Source of the DNA: Pelorhabdus rhamnosifermentans
GTDB taxonomy: Bacteria; Bacillota; Negativicutes; UMGS1260
Direction: 5' to 3'
NCBI RefSeq assembly: GCF_018835585.1
Contig: NZ_JAHGVE010000001.1
Coordinates: forward strand, 186,001 to 250,000
Length of the DNA: 64,000 nt
Positions 1-7,597 of the stretch are shown here, piece by piece (within the stretch, counting starts at the first letter, position 1; each line of letters starts with the position of its first letter). The position numbers and the translations under genes are program-made. The notes below the pieces were generated by a model. That model did not search any database. It was given only the letters and a program-made list of their open reading frames with translations, and had not been told where the DNA came from.

Positions 1-408
1 TGCTTTGAATTCGCTACCGGTAATAAGTTTGTCGGCATGCAGAAAATCAATTTGCCATGGACGGGATTTTTTAATGCATACCGCAAGTTCACTGCTTTGT
101 AGCATTACTCCCTCTGATGTTTCACGGCAGGTTACCATAGCATGGCTGTCCTGGGTTACGGCAAAATTCGGCGTTGTCGGATAAATACCCTTAAAATGTT
201 CCAAACGAACACCAATGACACCGGACTGCGGTGAGAACAAGCGCAGGGTAAACAAAGGAACGTCCAATTGATTTTCCCGGGCAGTCACATCGCCTGCTCC
301 AATATAGACCAGCAATTCGCGAGCGTTTATCTGTATATCATGGATACAGGTCGGGTTTATAATCGTCAAATTCTCCTGTATTAGCCAATTACCATCACTA
401 ATTTTCAT
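1..408 (-). CDS. yicI: alpha-xylosidase (GH31), 5' part only
   Basis: The reading frame is open to the window edge, so only the first 136 residues are present. The N-terminus begins MKISDGNWLIQ and continues with PLFTLRFFSP-like and GVRLEHFKG-like segments. This closely matches what I recall of the N-terminal beta-sandwich domain of E. coli YicI, a glycoside hydrolase family 31 enzyme that releases alpha-linked xylose from xyloglucan oligosaccharides or isoprimeverose in the cytoplasm. The catalytic domain lies outside the window, so activity cannot be judged. The ATG at 406-408 follows an AAGGAGG-type ribosome binding site. The gene is divergent from the AraC regulator at 626 across about 215 bp, which suggests that regulator controls it. 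Confidence 0.85.
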   Translation of the reverse strand, partial: MKISDGNWLIQENLTIINPTCIHDIQINARELLVYIGAGDVTARENQLDVPLFTLRLFSPQSGVIGVRLEHFKGIYPTTPNFAVTQDSHAMVTCRETSEGVMLQSSELAVCIKKSRPWQIDFLHADKLITGSEFKA

Positions 409-625
409 GTAGTTTTCCTCCTTATTGTTTTTAAAATCGCAATCATTTTTACAGCTTTTTTCACTTTATTAATTTTTTCAATAGTGTTACTATAATTTAT
501 ATTATAGGTATAATCTGTAAGGTACTCTTGCATTATATTGATTACTTATAACACAATTTTGATATTTCTGATTTTATTAATTTCCGGGCAGAGCAGCATT
601 CTCTTTAATGGGAGGAGTGGTAGAG

Positions 626-1522
626 TTGGATAAGCTGGGTTTAAAGGAAAATCGGGTCCATGGCAGTGTGATGTTTCCGCTCGGAACCTATACAATGATT
701 TGTCAGCGCGGGGATAAAATTCTGGATTGCCACTGGCATGATGAATGGGAGTTTCTTATGGTAACAGCAGGACAGGCCCTTTTTCAAATTGAGACCTCTT
801 ATTATGAAGTACATGCCGGTCAAGCTATTTTTGTCGATGGAAGCAGCATTCATGCCGGTTATTCTCATAATAACTCGCCCTGTATTTATCGGGCGGTCGT
901 TTTTGATCCGGTTATTCTTAGCAGTAATTCTTGCGATAACCTGCAAATTAAATTTATTGATCCGTTCATAAAAAGGCACTACGTATTGCCGAACTTTATA
1001 GCAGGCCGGAGCGACTGGGAAAGAAGGATTATCCACCATTTGTCATCCATTCTTAACGTTTGTGCGACTATTCCCCTTGGGTATGAACTAACGGTAAAGG
1101 CCAGGCTGTTACTGATATTGTCCGAGTTTGTGAAAAATAATCATGGAATGCAGGCCGATGACTCGCTGGTGAACAATTATAAATCCGAGCAAATGAAAAA
1201 AGTTCTCAATTATATCCACACAAATTATAGTCGGAAAATTGTGATTAAAAGTCTTTGTGAACAAATAAGCATGAGTGAAGGACATTTTTGCCGACTTTTC
1301 AAGAAGATGATGCGACAAACGCCTATTGAATATATCAATGCCTATAGAATTAATACTGCTGCTCAGCTATTAAAGGAAACAAATCATAATGTCCTGGAAA
1401 TATCCATGAGCGTTGGTTTTGATAATCTTAGCTATTTTGACAGTCTCTTTAAAAAACGAATGAGATGTACGCCGCTTGAATACCGCAATACGAAACAAGT
1501 GTTGCGGCAAAAACTGAATTAA
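626..1522 (+). CDS. AraC-family transcriptional regulator with cupin sensor domain
   Basis: The product is about 298 residues. The N-terminal half is a cupin-like sugar-binding domain (HWHDEWEF, then a GQALF...AGQAIF pattern). The last 100 residues carry two helix-turn-helix units typical of AraC/XylS proteins (SLCEQISMSEGHFCRLFKK and an ending SVGFDNLSYFDSLFKKRMRCTP-like motif). A longer frame opens at ATG 608, but GGAGGAG at 611-617 would then lie inside the gene. TTG 626 sits 8 bases after it and is the likelier start. It is divergent from the alpha-xylosidase gene, so a role in sensing a xyloside is inferred. A REP-like hairpin directly follows the stop codon. Confidence 0.85.
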   Translation: MDKLGLKENRVHGSVMFPLGTYTMICQRGDKILDCHWHDEWEFLMVTAGQALFQIETSYYEVHAGQAIFVDGSSIHAGYSHNNSPCIYRAVVFDPVILSSNSCDNLQIKFIDPFIKRHYVLPNFIAGRSDWERRIIHHLSSILNVCATIPLGYELTVKARLLLILSEFVKNNHGMQADDSLVNNYKSEQMKKVLNYIHTNYSRKIVIKSLCEQISMSEGHFCRLFKKMMRQTPIEYINAYRINTAAQLLKETNHNVLEISMSVGFDNLSYFDSLFKKRMRCTPLEYRNTKQVLRQKLN

Positions 1523-1533
1523 TAGCAAAAAAA

Positions 1534-1573
1534 GACGGTTCCAGTGATTCACTTGTGAATCACTAGAACCGTC
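1534..1573. repeat. REP-like hairpin, GACGGTTC...GAACCGTC
   Basis: Two 19-base arms (1534-1552 and 1555-1573) pair with one mismatch around a two-base loop, and CCCTTGAGTC follows. The GGTTC/GAACC core plus GTCCC(N)TTGAGT tail recurs at 3727-3745, 4056-4076 and 16289-16308, twice next to RAYT transposase remnants. It may also stop transcription of the AraC gene. Confidence 0.75.
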
Positions 1574-1609
1574 CCCTTGAGTCGAGTTCAGTTAGAAGGA
1601 GGGAGATCT

Positions 1610-2569
1610 ATGCAACGTAAAATTTACTTTAGCATTTTAATTCTATATTTATGTTTTTCAGCAATAACGGTTGATGCTGCTGATTGGCACCAGTTACCAG
1701 ATGGTATCTGTGCTAAATACGCGGCTCAGGAATTTGAAAAGATTGCACCACAACCTGGCGTTAACTGGTTAGATGGGAACTATGATTGGGTTTTACATGC
1801 TAACAAAGCAGGGTGGGTGACAAAACTTATGGCTAGAGATGTCATGATAGGTGCTATTGCAGAATGGCAAGGCTTTAATAGGGATGGAGGACATGTTGCT
1901 ATTGTACGAGCAGTCTTGTCAGATCGTATTATAGTAGAGGAGAATAATGTAGGTAAGACAGTTGGAAAGCGTACTTATTCATTTGGTGGAATAAACTATT
2001 CTTCTGACGTAACAGAAGGTTGGGGAAAAACAACGATTAGAGCGATAAAATATGATGACATTATAAAAATGGATACTCGCAAATTTATGGGCTATATTTG
2101 GCCCGTTCGCCAAACAGACTATGATAAAGACCCGGCAAAATACCAAATATCTTATACAGAACAAATGAAAATGAAAGAGCCTCGCTATAAACATTTTTTG
2201 GAATATTGGGCTCCTACCTATATGCTTAAAGAATTTGATAAAATAGCTCCTGAACCTGGCGTAAATTGGAGAGGTAACGTGGAAACTTGGATCATTCATG
2301 CACAAGCGGCTGGATGGATTACCAGAACTACACCGCAAGATGTCCGAGTAGGTGCATTAATCATTAGAGATAATCCAGAAACACATAAAGTCAAGGTCGG
2401 AATTGTACGTGAGATCAGGAATGATCAAATTGTTGTTAACTCTCGAGCCGGTGATTTATATCCATTAACAGAAATTTTGCAAATAAATGACTTAACGTTA
2501 ACTGATAAGAATGGCTTTCATTTTATGGGTTATATATGGCCCGTAAGAATTGAATACCTTGCAGAATAG
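1610..2569 (+). CDS. secreted tandem CHAP-like domain protein
   Basis: The start at ATG 1610 follows GGAGGGAG. A frame open from 1577 would begin inside the preceding repeat tail and lacks a binding site. The first 24 residues form a signal peptide (hydrophobic core, cut near VDAAD). Two homologous units follow, roughly residues 25-165 and 190-315. They share (E/D)FDKIAPxPGVNW, a W..HA..AGW(V/I)T segment, a DV..GA segment and a FMGYIWPVR ending. Unit one has Cys in GICAKYAAQ and His in DGGHVAIV, placed as in NlpC/P60 or CHAP Cys-His hydrolases. Unit two lacks both and looks non-catalytic. A cell-wall amidase or peptidase role is inferred. The exact family is not certain. Confidence 0.65.
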   Translation: MQRKIYFSILILYLCFSAITVDAADWHQLPDGICAKYAAQEFEKIAPQPGVNWLDGNYDWVLHANKAGWVTKLMARDVMIGAIAEWQGFNRDGGHVAIVRAVLSDRIIVEENNVGKTVGKRTYSFGGINYSSDVTEGWGKTTIRAIKYDDIIKMDTRKFMGYIWPVRQTDYDKDPAKYQISYTEQMKMKEPRYKHFLEYWAPTYMLKEFDKIAPEPGVNWRGNVETWIIHAQAAGWITRTTPQDVRVGALIIRDNPETHKVKVGIVREIRNDQIVVNSRAGDLYPLTEILQINDLTLTDKNGFHFMGYIWPVRIEYLAE

Positions 2570-2734
2570 TTATTAGCTATTGGTTAGGGACGCTTTTTAT
2601 ATAAATCCATCTTTTTAATTGATTAATAAAAAAAGATGTGCATGTTATGCAAAAAAAGGAAATAATGATTGTCTAAAGAAAACCTAGAATTTGATTAAAA
2701 AATTTCAAGAAAGTAAAGGAGCGTGGAGTCAATT

Positions 2735-3715
2735 TTGAGGAAAACTAATTGGATCATATTACTGGGAATACTAACATTCATGATATTTCCAGTAAATGAA
2801 AAAGCTTTTGGTCAATCTTTCCATGAAGAATCAGTTGAATTGCCAATGGCACAAGGTATCTTAAAAGGTACGTTGGAGTTACCTGAAACAACAGAACCTT
2901 GCCCCGTATTATTGATAATCGCGGGATCAGGGCCAACTGATCGAGATGGTAACAATCCTTTTGGCCTTACGCCAAACAATTTAAAAATGTTAGCAGATAA
3001 TTTAGCACAGCAAGGAATTGCTTCATTGCGATATGATAAGCGAGGAATCGGCAAAAGTATTTTTAATATAAAGGAAAAAGATGTAGTTATTGAGGATTAT
3101 GTACAAGATGCCAATGCCTTGGTAACTAAATTACGTCAAGATAAACGTTTTTCATCAGTAATTATTGCTGGCCACAGTGAAGGGGCGTTTGTTGGCATAT
3201 TGGTGGCACAACAACAGCCAATTGATGGGCTAATTTCTTTAGCTGGCCCAGGTTATCCGCTTCAAAAAATAATTTTACGGCAAATCTCCGAACGGCAACC
3301 GCAGCTCTACCAAGCTAGCGCTGACATTATTACAAAATTAGAACAGGGAACCCGCGTGAAGGTAAATGACCCGGCCTTACAGAGTCTGTTTCGTTCTAGT
3401 GTTCAACCGTTTTTGATATCAGAATTTCGTTATAATCCTAGTACAGAAATCAGTAAAGTCAAAATTCCCATCCTTTTGATTCAAGGAACACGTGATTTGC
3501 AATTGCAAGTTGCAGACGCGAAATCTCTGCAACTTGCAAATCCCAATGCAAAGCTTGTTATAATAGACGGGATGAATCATATATTGAAATTTGTTCCAAA
3601 CGATATTCAATCCAACATTAATTCTTATAGTGATCCGATAAGGCCACTAGCTGCACCATTAATTCCAGCAATAACGGATTTTATAAAGCAAATCTCAATG
3701 GATGGGAATAAATAA
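2735..3715 (+). CDS. secreted alpha/beta hydrolase
   Basis: About 326 residues. An N-terminal hydrophobic stretch (WIILLGILTFMIFP) looks like a signal peptide or anchor. The mature part has the alpha/beta-hydrolase hallmarks: IAGSGPTDRDG (oxyanion region), RYDKRGIGKS, the nucleophile elbow GHSEGA, an acid in QGTRDLQ and a His in GMNH. This layout is typical of serine esterases or peptidases of the dienelactone/BAAT-like group, and the substrate is unknown. AAGGAG at 2716-2721 is too close to GTG 2723. TTG 2735 (spacing 13) gives a clean signal peptide and is preferred, with modest certainty. No clear partner gene is nearby. Confidence 0.75.
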   Translation: MRKTNWIILLGILTFMIFPVNEKAFGQSFHEESVELPMAQGILKGTLELPETTEPCPVLLIIAGSGPTDRDGNNPFGLTPNNLKMLADNLAQQGIASLRYDKRGIGKSIFNIKEKDVVIEDYVQDANALVTKLRQDKRFSSVIIAGHSEGAFVGILVAQQQPIDGLISLAGPGYPLQKIILRQISERQPQLYQASADIITKLEQGTRVKVNDPALQSLFRSSVQPFLISEFRYNPSTEISKVKIPILLIQGTRDLQLQVADAKSLQLANPNAKLVIIDGMNHILKFVPNDIQSNINSYSDPIRPLAAPLIPAITDFIKQISMDGNK

Positions 3716-3726
3716 AGGAAATCACG

Positions 3727-4067
3727 GGGACGGTTCTATTGAGTCAATAAGAAAGATGTGCTAGAATTGCAAATGAGCCGGAAAAAGCTGTTGCTTGTTT
3801 TAAGCAGCTTATGAAGGAACAAGTAGAGGATAATTGTATTGAAGCGAATGATCGGAAACGGCTGACAGATCAAGAATTAAAAATAGCCGTACAAGAGTAT
3901 GTAGGTATAATGAGACCAATTGAACTGCAGCATATGGAGAACGTGGAGCGAGATGAATTTTTAAGAAAAATAAAAAAGATAGCAGGAATATCGACTCGAC
4001 AAATAGCAAGACTGACGGGAATTAGCCAAAGTGTGGTTGCAAAGGCCTGAATCGTTAGAACCGTCCC
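3727..4067. mobile_element. degenerate RAYT element bounded by 12-bp inverted repeats
   Basis: GGGACGGTTCTA at 3727-3738 is perfectly inverted as TAGAACCGTCCC at 4056-4067. Both ends extend outward or inward with ATTGAGTC and CTCTGAGTCC. Between them lies only the C-terminal part of a transposase. I read this as an internally deleted copy of a REP-associated tyrosine transposase unit. A second remnant is at 16230-16308. Confidence 0.65.
3751..4050 (+). pseudogene. C-terminal remnant of a REP-associated tyrosine (Y1) transposase
   Basis: An open frame of 99 codons without a credible start; a stop lies at 3748-3750. It ends in a helix-turn-helix (ISTRQIARLTGISQSVVAKA), which is the usual C-terminus of Firmicute RAYT proteins, preceded by acidic/basic helices (FLRKIKKIAG). 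The catalytic Y1 domain with its HUH motif and tyrosine is missing entirely, so this is not an active enzyme. Its inverted-repeat borders match the hairpin at 1534. Confidence 0.7.
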
Positions 4068-4087
4068 TCTGAGTCCAACCTGGAAGA

Positions 4088-4409
4088 TTGACTGAGAATG
4101 AGTTAAAAATCATGGGAAGGCATTCAGAGATCGGATTTTCTATAGTGAAAGATTTGCCTGAATTTCACGATATAGCAGAAGCAATTTTTTATCGTCATGA
4201 AAAATTTAATGGTGGTGGTTATCCAACTGGAAAGGGGGGTAAAGAAATCCCATTATATGCACGAATATTAAGCATTGCCAATGCATATGAAACCATGATT
4301 TCGAATCGGGTCTACCGTAAAGCACTAACGAAAGAAAAAGCGCGACAAATAAAAAGGGATTCAATTTGACCCAGATATTGTTACTGCTTCTATTGCAATG
4401 AAAGCATAG
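4088..4409 (+). pseudogene. HD-GYP phosphodiesterase fragment, truncated and frameshifted
   Basis: The frame reads through HSEIGFSIVKDLPEF, the HHEKFNGxGYP-like GYP segment (here YRHEKFNGGGYP) and RILSIANAYETM, which are diagnostic of the second half of HD-GYP domains. It stops at 4367. The expected family ending (FDPDIV) resumes in another frame from about 4365 to TAG 4409, so a frameshift lies near the A/G run at 4350-4358. The N-terminal half with the HD metal site is absent. It directly follows the RAYT remnant, so the insertion may have truncated it. A complete HD-GYP gene is at 33552. Confidence 0.75.
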
Positions 4410-4461
4410 GGAAATCATAATTGCGTGGGAGCTTAGCTCGAGACGAGATAGATAAAGGCCG

Positions 4462-4520
4462 AATAAAAATAACAGGAGGGTGCTGAAACGAAAGTTTTAA
4501 CACCCTCCTGTTATTTTTAT
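4462..4520. terminator. strong bidirectional hairpin terminator
   Basis: AATAAAAATAACAGGAGGGTG pairs with CACCCTCCTGTTATTTTTAT around a short loop. A-rich and T-rich flanks let it work in both directions, between the HD-GYP fragment and the minus-strand coiled-coil gene. Confidence 0.8.
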
Positions 4521-4611
4521 ATAACTTGGATTGTAAAATGAAGTGCAACAAAAGAAAATAGCTCATAAAGCAACCTTCGTGTAGAATGAAGTTACCACTT
4601 TTGGAATAGTA

Positions 4612-4866
4612 TTATTTTACGATTTCTAGTTTTTGTAATTTAGTTTCTTGATCAAATAGTCGGTTATTTATAACTTGGATACTAGCTTTAAGATCCGCGA
4701 TAGAATCTTTGGTAGCAGCTGTTTCCAACATTGCAATAATATCTTTTTGACCTTCTGTCATAGAATGATGAAACATATCTTTTGTTACCATAGAATTTTC
4801 AATGTTATTTAATCTTTTTATAATCTGAGCTTGCCCATCCAATATTTGCTGTAAAAGTTCTTCCAT
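4612..4866 (-). CDS. small coiled-coil protein, paralogue of the 16507 gene
   Basis: An 84-residue, mostly helical protein with heptad spacing (LLQQILDGQAQIIKRLNNIE) and no signal peptide or membrane segment. Two segments match the 100-residue protein at 16507: EGQKDIIAML versus EGQEDIKAML, and NNRLFDQETKLQKLE versus NDRLFSQETQLQRLK. They therefore belong to one family. GGAGG lies 7-11 bases before the start and a GTGACA-N16-TATAAT promoter lies upstream on the same strand. Function is unknown. It is monocistronic and ends near the bidirectional terminator. Confidence 0.7.
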   Translation of the reverse strand: MEELLQQILDGQAQIIKRLNNIENSMVTKDMFHHSMTEGQKDIIAMLETAATKDSIADLKASIQVINNRLFDQETKLQKLEIVK

Positions 4867-4895
4867 CGTAGAACCTCCATCCTATATATAATTTT

Positions 4896-4923
4896 ATTAT
4901 ACATCAAGCGGTGTTATTGTCAC
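4896..4923 (-). promoter_or_regulatory. sigma-A promoter of the small coiled-coil gene
   Basis: Reading the minus strand, GTGACA (4923-4918) and TATAAT (4901-4896) are separated by 16 bases, about 30 bp before the start codon. Confidence 0.55.
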
Positions 4924-5120
4924 AATGTAAACTTAATTTTGAATGTGCTGCTGTGGTTTTTTGATGATGGAATATAATGACGTAGGTGATTCGCATCATT
5001 TAAACGCTCTGCGATTTAGTATATTATTCTAAACGGCTAGTGACAAAGGTTCCGATTGTTGTATCCTTTTTGCTTTGAATTACGTTATATGTAATTTATG
5101 GAATCATAAACATCTTTTAC

Positions 5121-5831
5121 CTATTTCGGGAGGGTCTTGGACATTTTGATTTGCTGTTCGAGAAATTGTTTAACGAAGGCCGGAGAAATGTTATTTTGAT
5201 TAGCAAGCAGGATGACGTCGGACCACTTTTCATAATCGTCGAGCGAGGAAACGCCTTTTTTTAGCAAGGCAATTAAGACGCCGTCAAGGACATCCTCTCC
5301 GGTCAATGGAATATCTTCATGATTCAGATTAGCTGAGCGAAGTATCGCTTGGCTATTTTTTTGGGCTAAAAAATGAAGCGTCAGCACTCCTGTTTCGTTG
5401 ATTTTATGTGTGGCAATGATCTGGCCGGGCTGGGGAGTTTCGGTTTTGCAAAAGAAAGCCAGATCTCCTTTGTTGATGCCAATCAGCTTCATATTGTCCT
5501 GATTAATTTGGCAGGCAAAATCCGCCTCAAATTCCAGCGGAAAATCAATAAAGGACTCTGTAAGATTGTGTTCCAATGTGTCGGTGTTTGCCGGGATGAT
5601 ATCGAACACGGGAATCACGTTCTTGTTCTCTGGGGCAGGGCCGGTACCTTTTAGCAGCCAGTCGGTTGTTACGCCGAAAAAGTCAGCTAAGGCGATAATG
5701 GCATCATAAGAAGGTTTTACGTTGCCTGATTTATAATGGCTGATATTTTTGACGCCCGTATTTTCTTCGATTTCTTTATGTGTTAGGCCACTTTTATTTA
5801 TTAGATATTTTAGACGATCGTTAAATGACAT
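5121..5831 (-). CDS. Cro/C1-type repressor with a degenerate S24 domain
   Basis: A 236-residue protein. Residues 5-60 form a helix-turn-helix (LTHKEIEENTGVKNISHYKSG, then DFFGVTTDWLL). Residues 90-190 resemble the LexA/C1 S24 autoprotease fold. At the usual catalytic serine (DSM) the sequence is DNM, and where the family has Thr-x-Lys it reads LTLHFL. Self-cleavage is therefore unlikely, and it probably acts as a plain ligand- or protein-controlled repressor. A C-terminal extension of about 50 residues is unassigned. Its upstream region carries paired palindromes, so autoregulation is likely. No phage structural genes are in the window. Confidence 0.8.
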   Translation of the reverse strand: MSFNDRLKYLINKSGLTHKEIEENTGVKNISHYKSGNVKPSYDAIIALADFFGVTTDWLLKGTGPAPENKNVIPVFDIIPANTDTLEHNLTESFIDFPLEFEADFACQINQDNMKLIGINKGDLAFFCKTETPQPGQIIATHKINETGVLTLHFLAQKNSQAILRSANLNHEDIPLTGEDVLDGVLIALLKKGVSSLDDYEKWSDVILLANQNNISPAFVKQFLEQQIKMSKTLPK

Positions 5832-5850
5832 ACAAACACCTCAAAATGCT

Positions 5851-5914
5851 TTTTATTTTAAGGTAAAATTACATTTAGTACTTGACTACGAGGTAATATT
5901 ACCTTAAAATAAAA
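5851..5914. promoter_or_regulatory. divergent operator/promoter region of the C1-type repressor
   Basis: AGGTAATATTACCT at 5891-5904 is a perfect 14-bp palindrome, and a related site AGGTAAAATTACAT lies at 5861-5874, 30 bp centre to centre. The outer arms TTTTATTTTAAGGTAA (5851-5866) and TTACCTTAAAATAAAA (5899-5914) are perfect inverted repeats. On the plus strand TTGACT (5882-5887), 17 bases and TAAAAT (5905-5910) form a near-consensus promoter with the palindrome inside its spacer. Confidence 0.75.
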
Positions 5915-6322
5915 GTGCAATTAAAATTTTAACTGTACAAAATCGCTCTGACCTGTTGTGCAAGAACAGGCCTGCAATAAGTCACGATAATTTGGATCAC
6001 GATTTTTAGTAGAGAAGAAAAAACGATTACATGCTGGTTGATTACAACAATTGTAGAGTGATTTAAAAAAGAGAAGGTGATGGGTTAGTTGCAGAGAGGT
6101 TAACAAGGGGCCTCTTGTTAAGACCTCTGTAGACTGAATAAAGATGTAGGTAATTTAACCGTTAAAATCAGAAAATTTGAAAAATAACAATTGGAAATTA
6201 TTTTCCTAAAATAGACTACAATTTATTTCCATTATAGCGCAGAAAGCAGTTCGCTTCAATATTGGACGAAAAGAAACGCAACAGGTACGTGATGCGTTGG
6301 CAGAATTTTGAGGAGGGGAAAA
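5915..6322 (+). other. about 400 bp without an intact gene; contains a coding remnant
   Basis: No convincing gene follows the strong rightward promoter. A long imperfect hairpin (GAGGTTAACAAG...CTTGTTAAGACCTC, about 6095-6127) has no T-run. From about 6210 to TGA 6311 a frame without start or ribosome site reads ...FNIGRKETQQVRDALAEF and then stops. It could be the tail of a deleted gene, but I cannot assign it. An AT-rich near-palindrome, GGAAATTATTTTCC (about 6193-6206), could be an operator for the following operon. Confidence 0.4.
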
Positions 6323-7576
6323 ATGGTTTATATTAAGGTTTTCATTGGGTTGGGACCTTCTGTCATGATGCCGGTGATTTTTTTTATTTTAGCTTTGGCC
6401 TGCGGGGTGAAAGTAGGAAAAGCTTTTAAGGCCGGAATGCTTGTGGGTATTGGGTTTGAGGGTATCAGTCTGGTCATTGGATTGCTGCTGAACAGTCTGG
6501 GACCGGCAGCAGAGGCGATGGTAAAAAGATTTGGTTTGAGTCTTACTGTTTTTGATCCAGGTTGGCCGGTAGGTGCTACGATTGGCTGGGGTTCGCCTAT
6601 TGTACCCATGGTGGTTTTTGGCGCATTAGCCATTAATATTCTTTTTTTGATGCTGAATCTTACCAAAACAGTGAATATCGATGTTTTTAATTACTGGCAC
6701 TTTTTGCTAACCGGCGGGGTCATTTATGCGGCAACAGCTAATGTAATGATTGCTACGCTGGGTGCCTGGATCAGTTTTGTCATCGCTTTATTTATTGCTG
6801 ATTGGACAGCTCCGAAAATTCAGGAGGCCTATGACCTGAAAGGCGTTTCCTTTGCACATGCGACATCCGCTATTTATGTTCCTGTCGGGATCGCGGTTAA
6901 CTGGATAATTGAGAAGGTTCCGGGGCTGAGGAACATTCACGCCGATCCGGAAAATATCAACAAAAAATTTGGTGTAATGGGTGAGCCGCTAACCCTGGGG
7001 ACCTTGCTTGGAATAATACTGGGCCTATGTGCCGGATGGAATGCATCACAGGTTGTCGTATTAGGGGTGAAAGTGGCGGCAGTGATGGTTCTGTTGCCGG
7101 CCATGATTAATGTATTAGTCGAAGGGTTAATTACGGTGAGAGATGCCGCAGAAGTGGCTCTAAAACAACGTTTTCCTAACAGAGAATTTTATATCGGATT
7201 AGATACGGCTTTGTTGATTGGTGATCCGGCCGTACTGGCTACGGGACTGCTGATGATACCGGCGGCTCTGGTATTGGCAGTATTGTTGCCGGGAAACCGG
7301 GTATTGCCGTTTGTTGACCTTGCTTCGCTGGTTTTCTTAATTCCCATGACGGCACCGTATTGTAAAAAAAATATGGTGAGGATTTTTATAACGGGCTTGG
7401 TTGTTATTACGTTGGTTTTATATGCTGGCAGTGATATTGCGGCTTATTATACGCAAGCTGCCCAAATTGCCAATGTAGCCATGCCTAAGGGTTCTAGTGA
7501 GATGGCCAATATGGTTGGCGGCGCTACAACACCGTTAGGCTGGATCTTAATCAGATTATCCCTATTGTTTTCATAA
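6323..7576 (+). CDS. gatC: PTS galactitol-type permease, EIIC component
   Basis: A 417-residue polytopic membrane protein with about ten hydrophobic segments. It resembles galactitol-family EIIC (SgaT/GatC type): FxGWPVGATIGWGSPIVP, HFLLTGGVIYA and LLIGDPAVLATGLL are characteristic. It would move a polyol or sugar across the inner membrane while EIIB phosphorylates it. No EIIA or EIIB gene is adjacent, so those must be encoded elsewhere, or a deletion removed them (a coding remnant lies just upstream). ATG 6323 follows GGAGGGG and is preferred over TTG 6308, which lies ahead of that site. First gene of a five-gene operon. Substrate not determined. Confidence 0.8.
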   Translation: MVYIKVFIGLGPSVMMPVIFFILALACGVKVGKAFKAGMLVGIGFEGISLVIGLLLNSLGPAAEAMVKRFGLSLTVFDPGWPVGATIGWGSPIVPMVVFGALAINILFLMLNLTKTVNIDVFNYWHFLLTGGVIYAATANVMIATLGAWISFVIALFIADWTAPKIQEAYDLKGVSFAHATSAIYVPVGIAVNWIIEKVPGLRNIHADPENINKKFGVMGEPLTLGTLLGIILGLCAGWNASQVVVLGVKVAAVMVLLPAMINVLVEGLITVRDAAEVALKQRFPNREFYIGLDTALLIGDPAVLATGLLMIPAALVLAVLLPGNRVLPFVDLASLVFLIPMTAPYCKKNMVRIFITGLVVITLVLYAGSDIAAYYTQAAQIANVAMPKGSSEMANMVGGATTPLGWILIRLSLLFS

Positions 7577-7597
7577 TAAAGGATGAGGGGTGTTGTT

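Noticed and set aside
5121-5914. Complete prophage around the C1-type repressor
   Set aside because: No integrase, structural, lysis or replication genes are in the neighbourhood; at most a remnant.
5921-6106. Minus-strand frame of 61 codons beyond the repressor operator
   Set aside because: No ribosome site and low-complexity composition, and it runs against the rightward promoter. Treated as chance.
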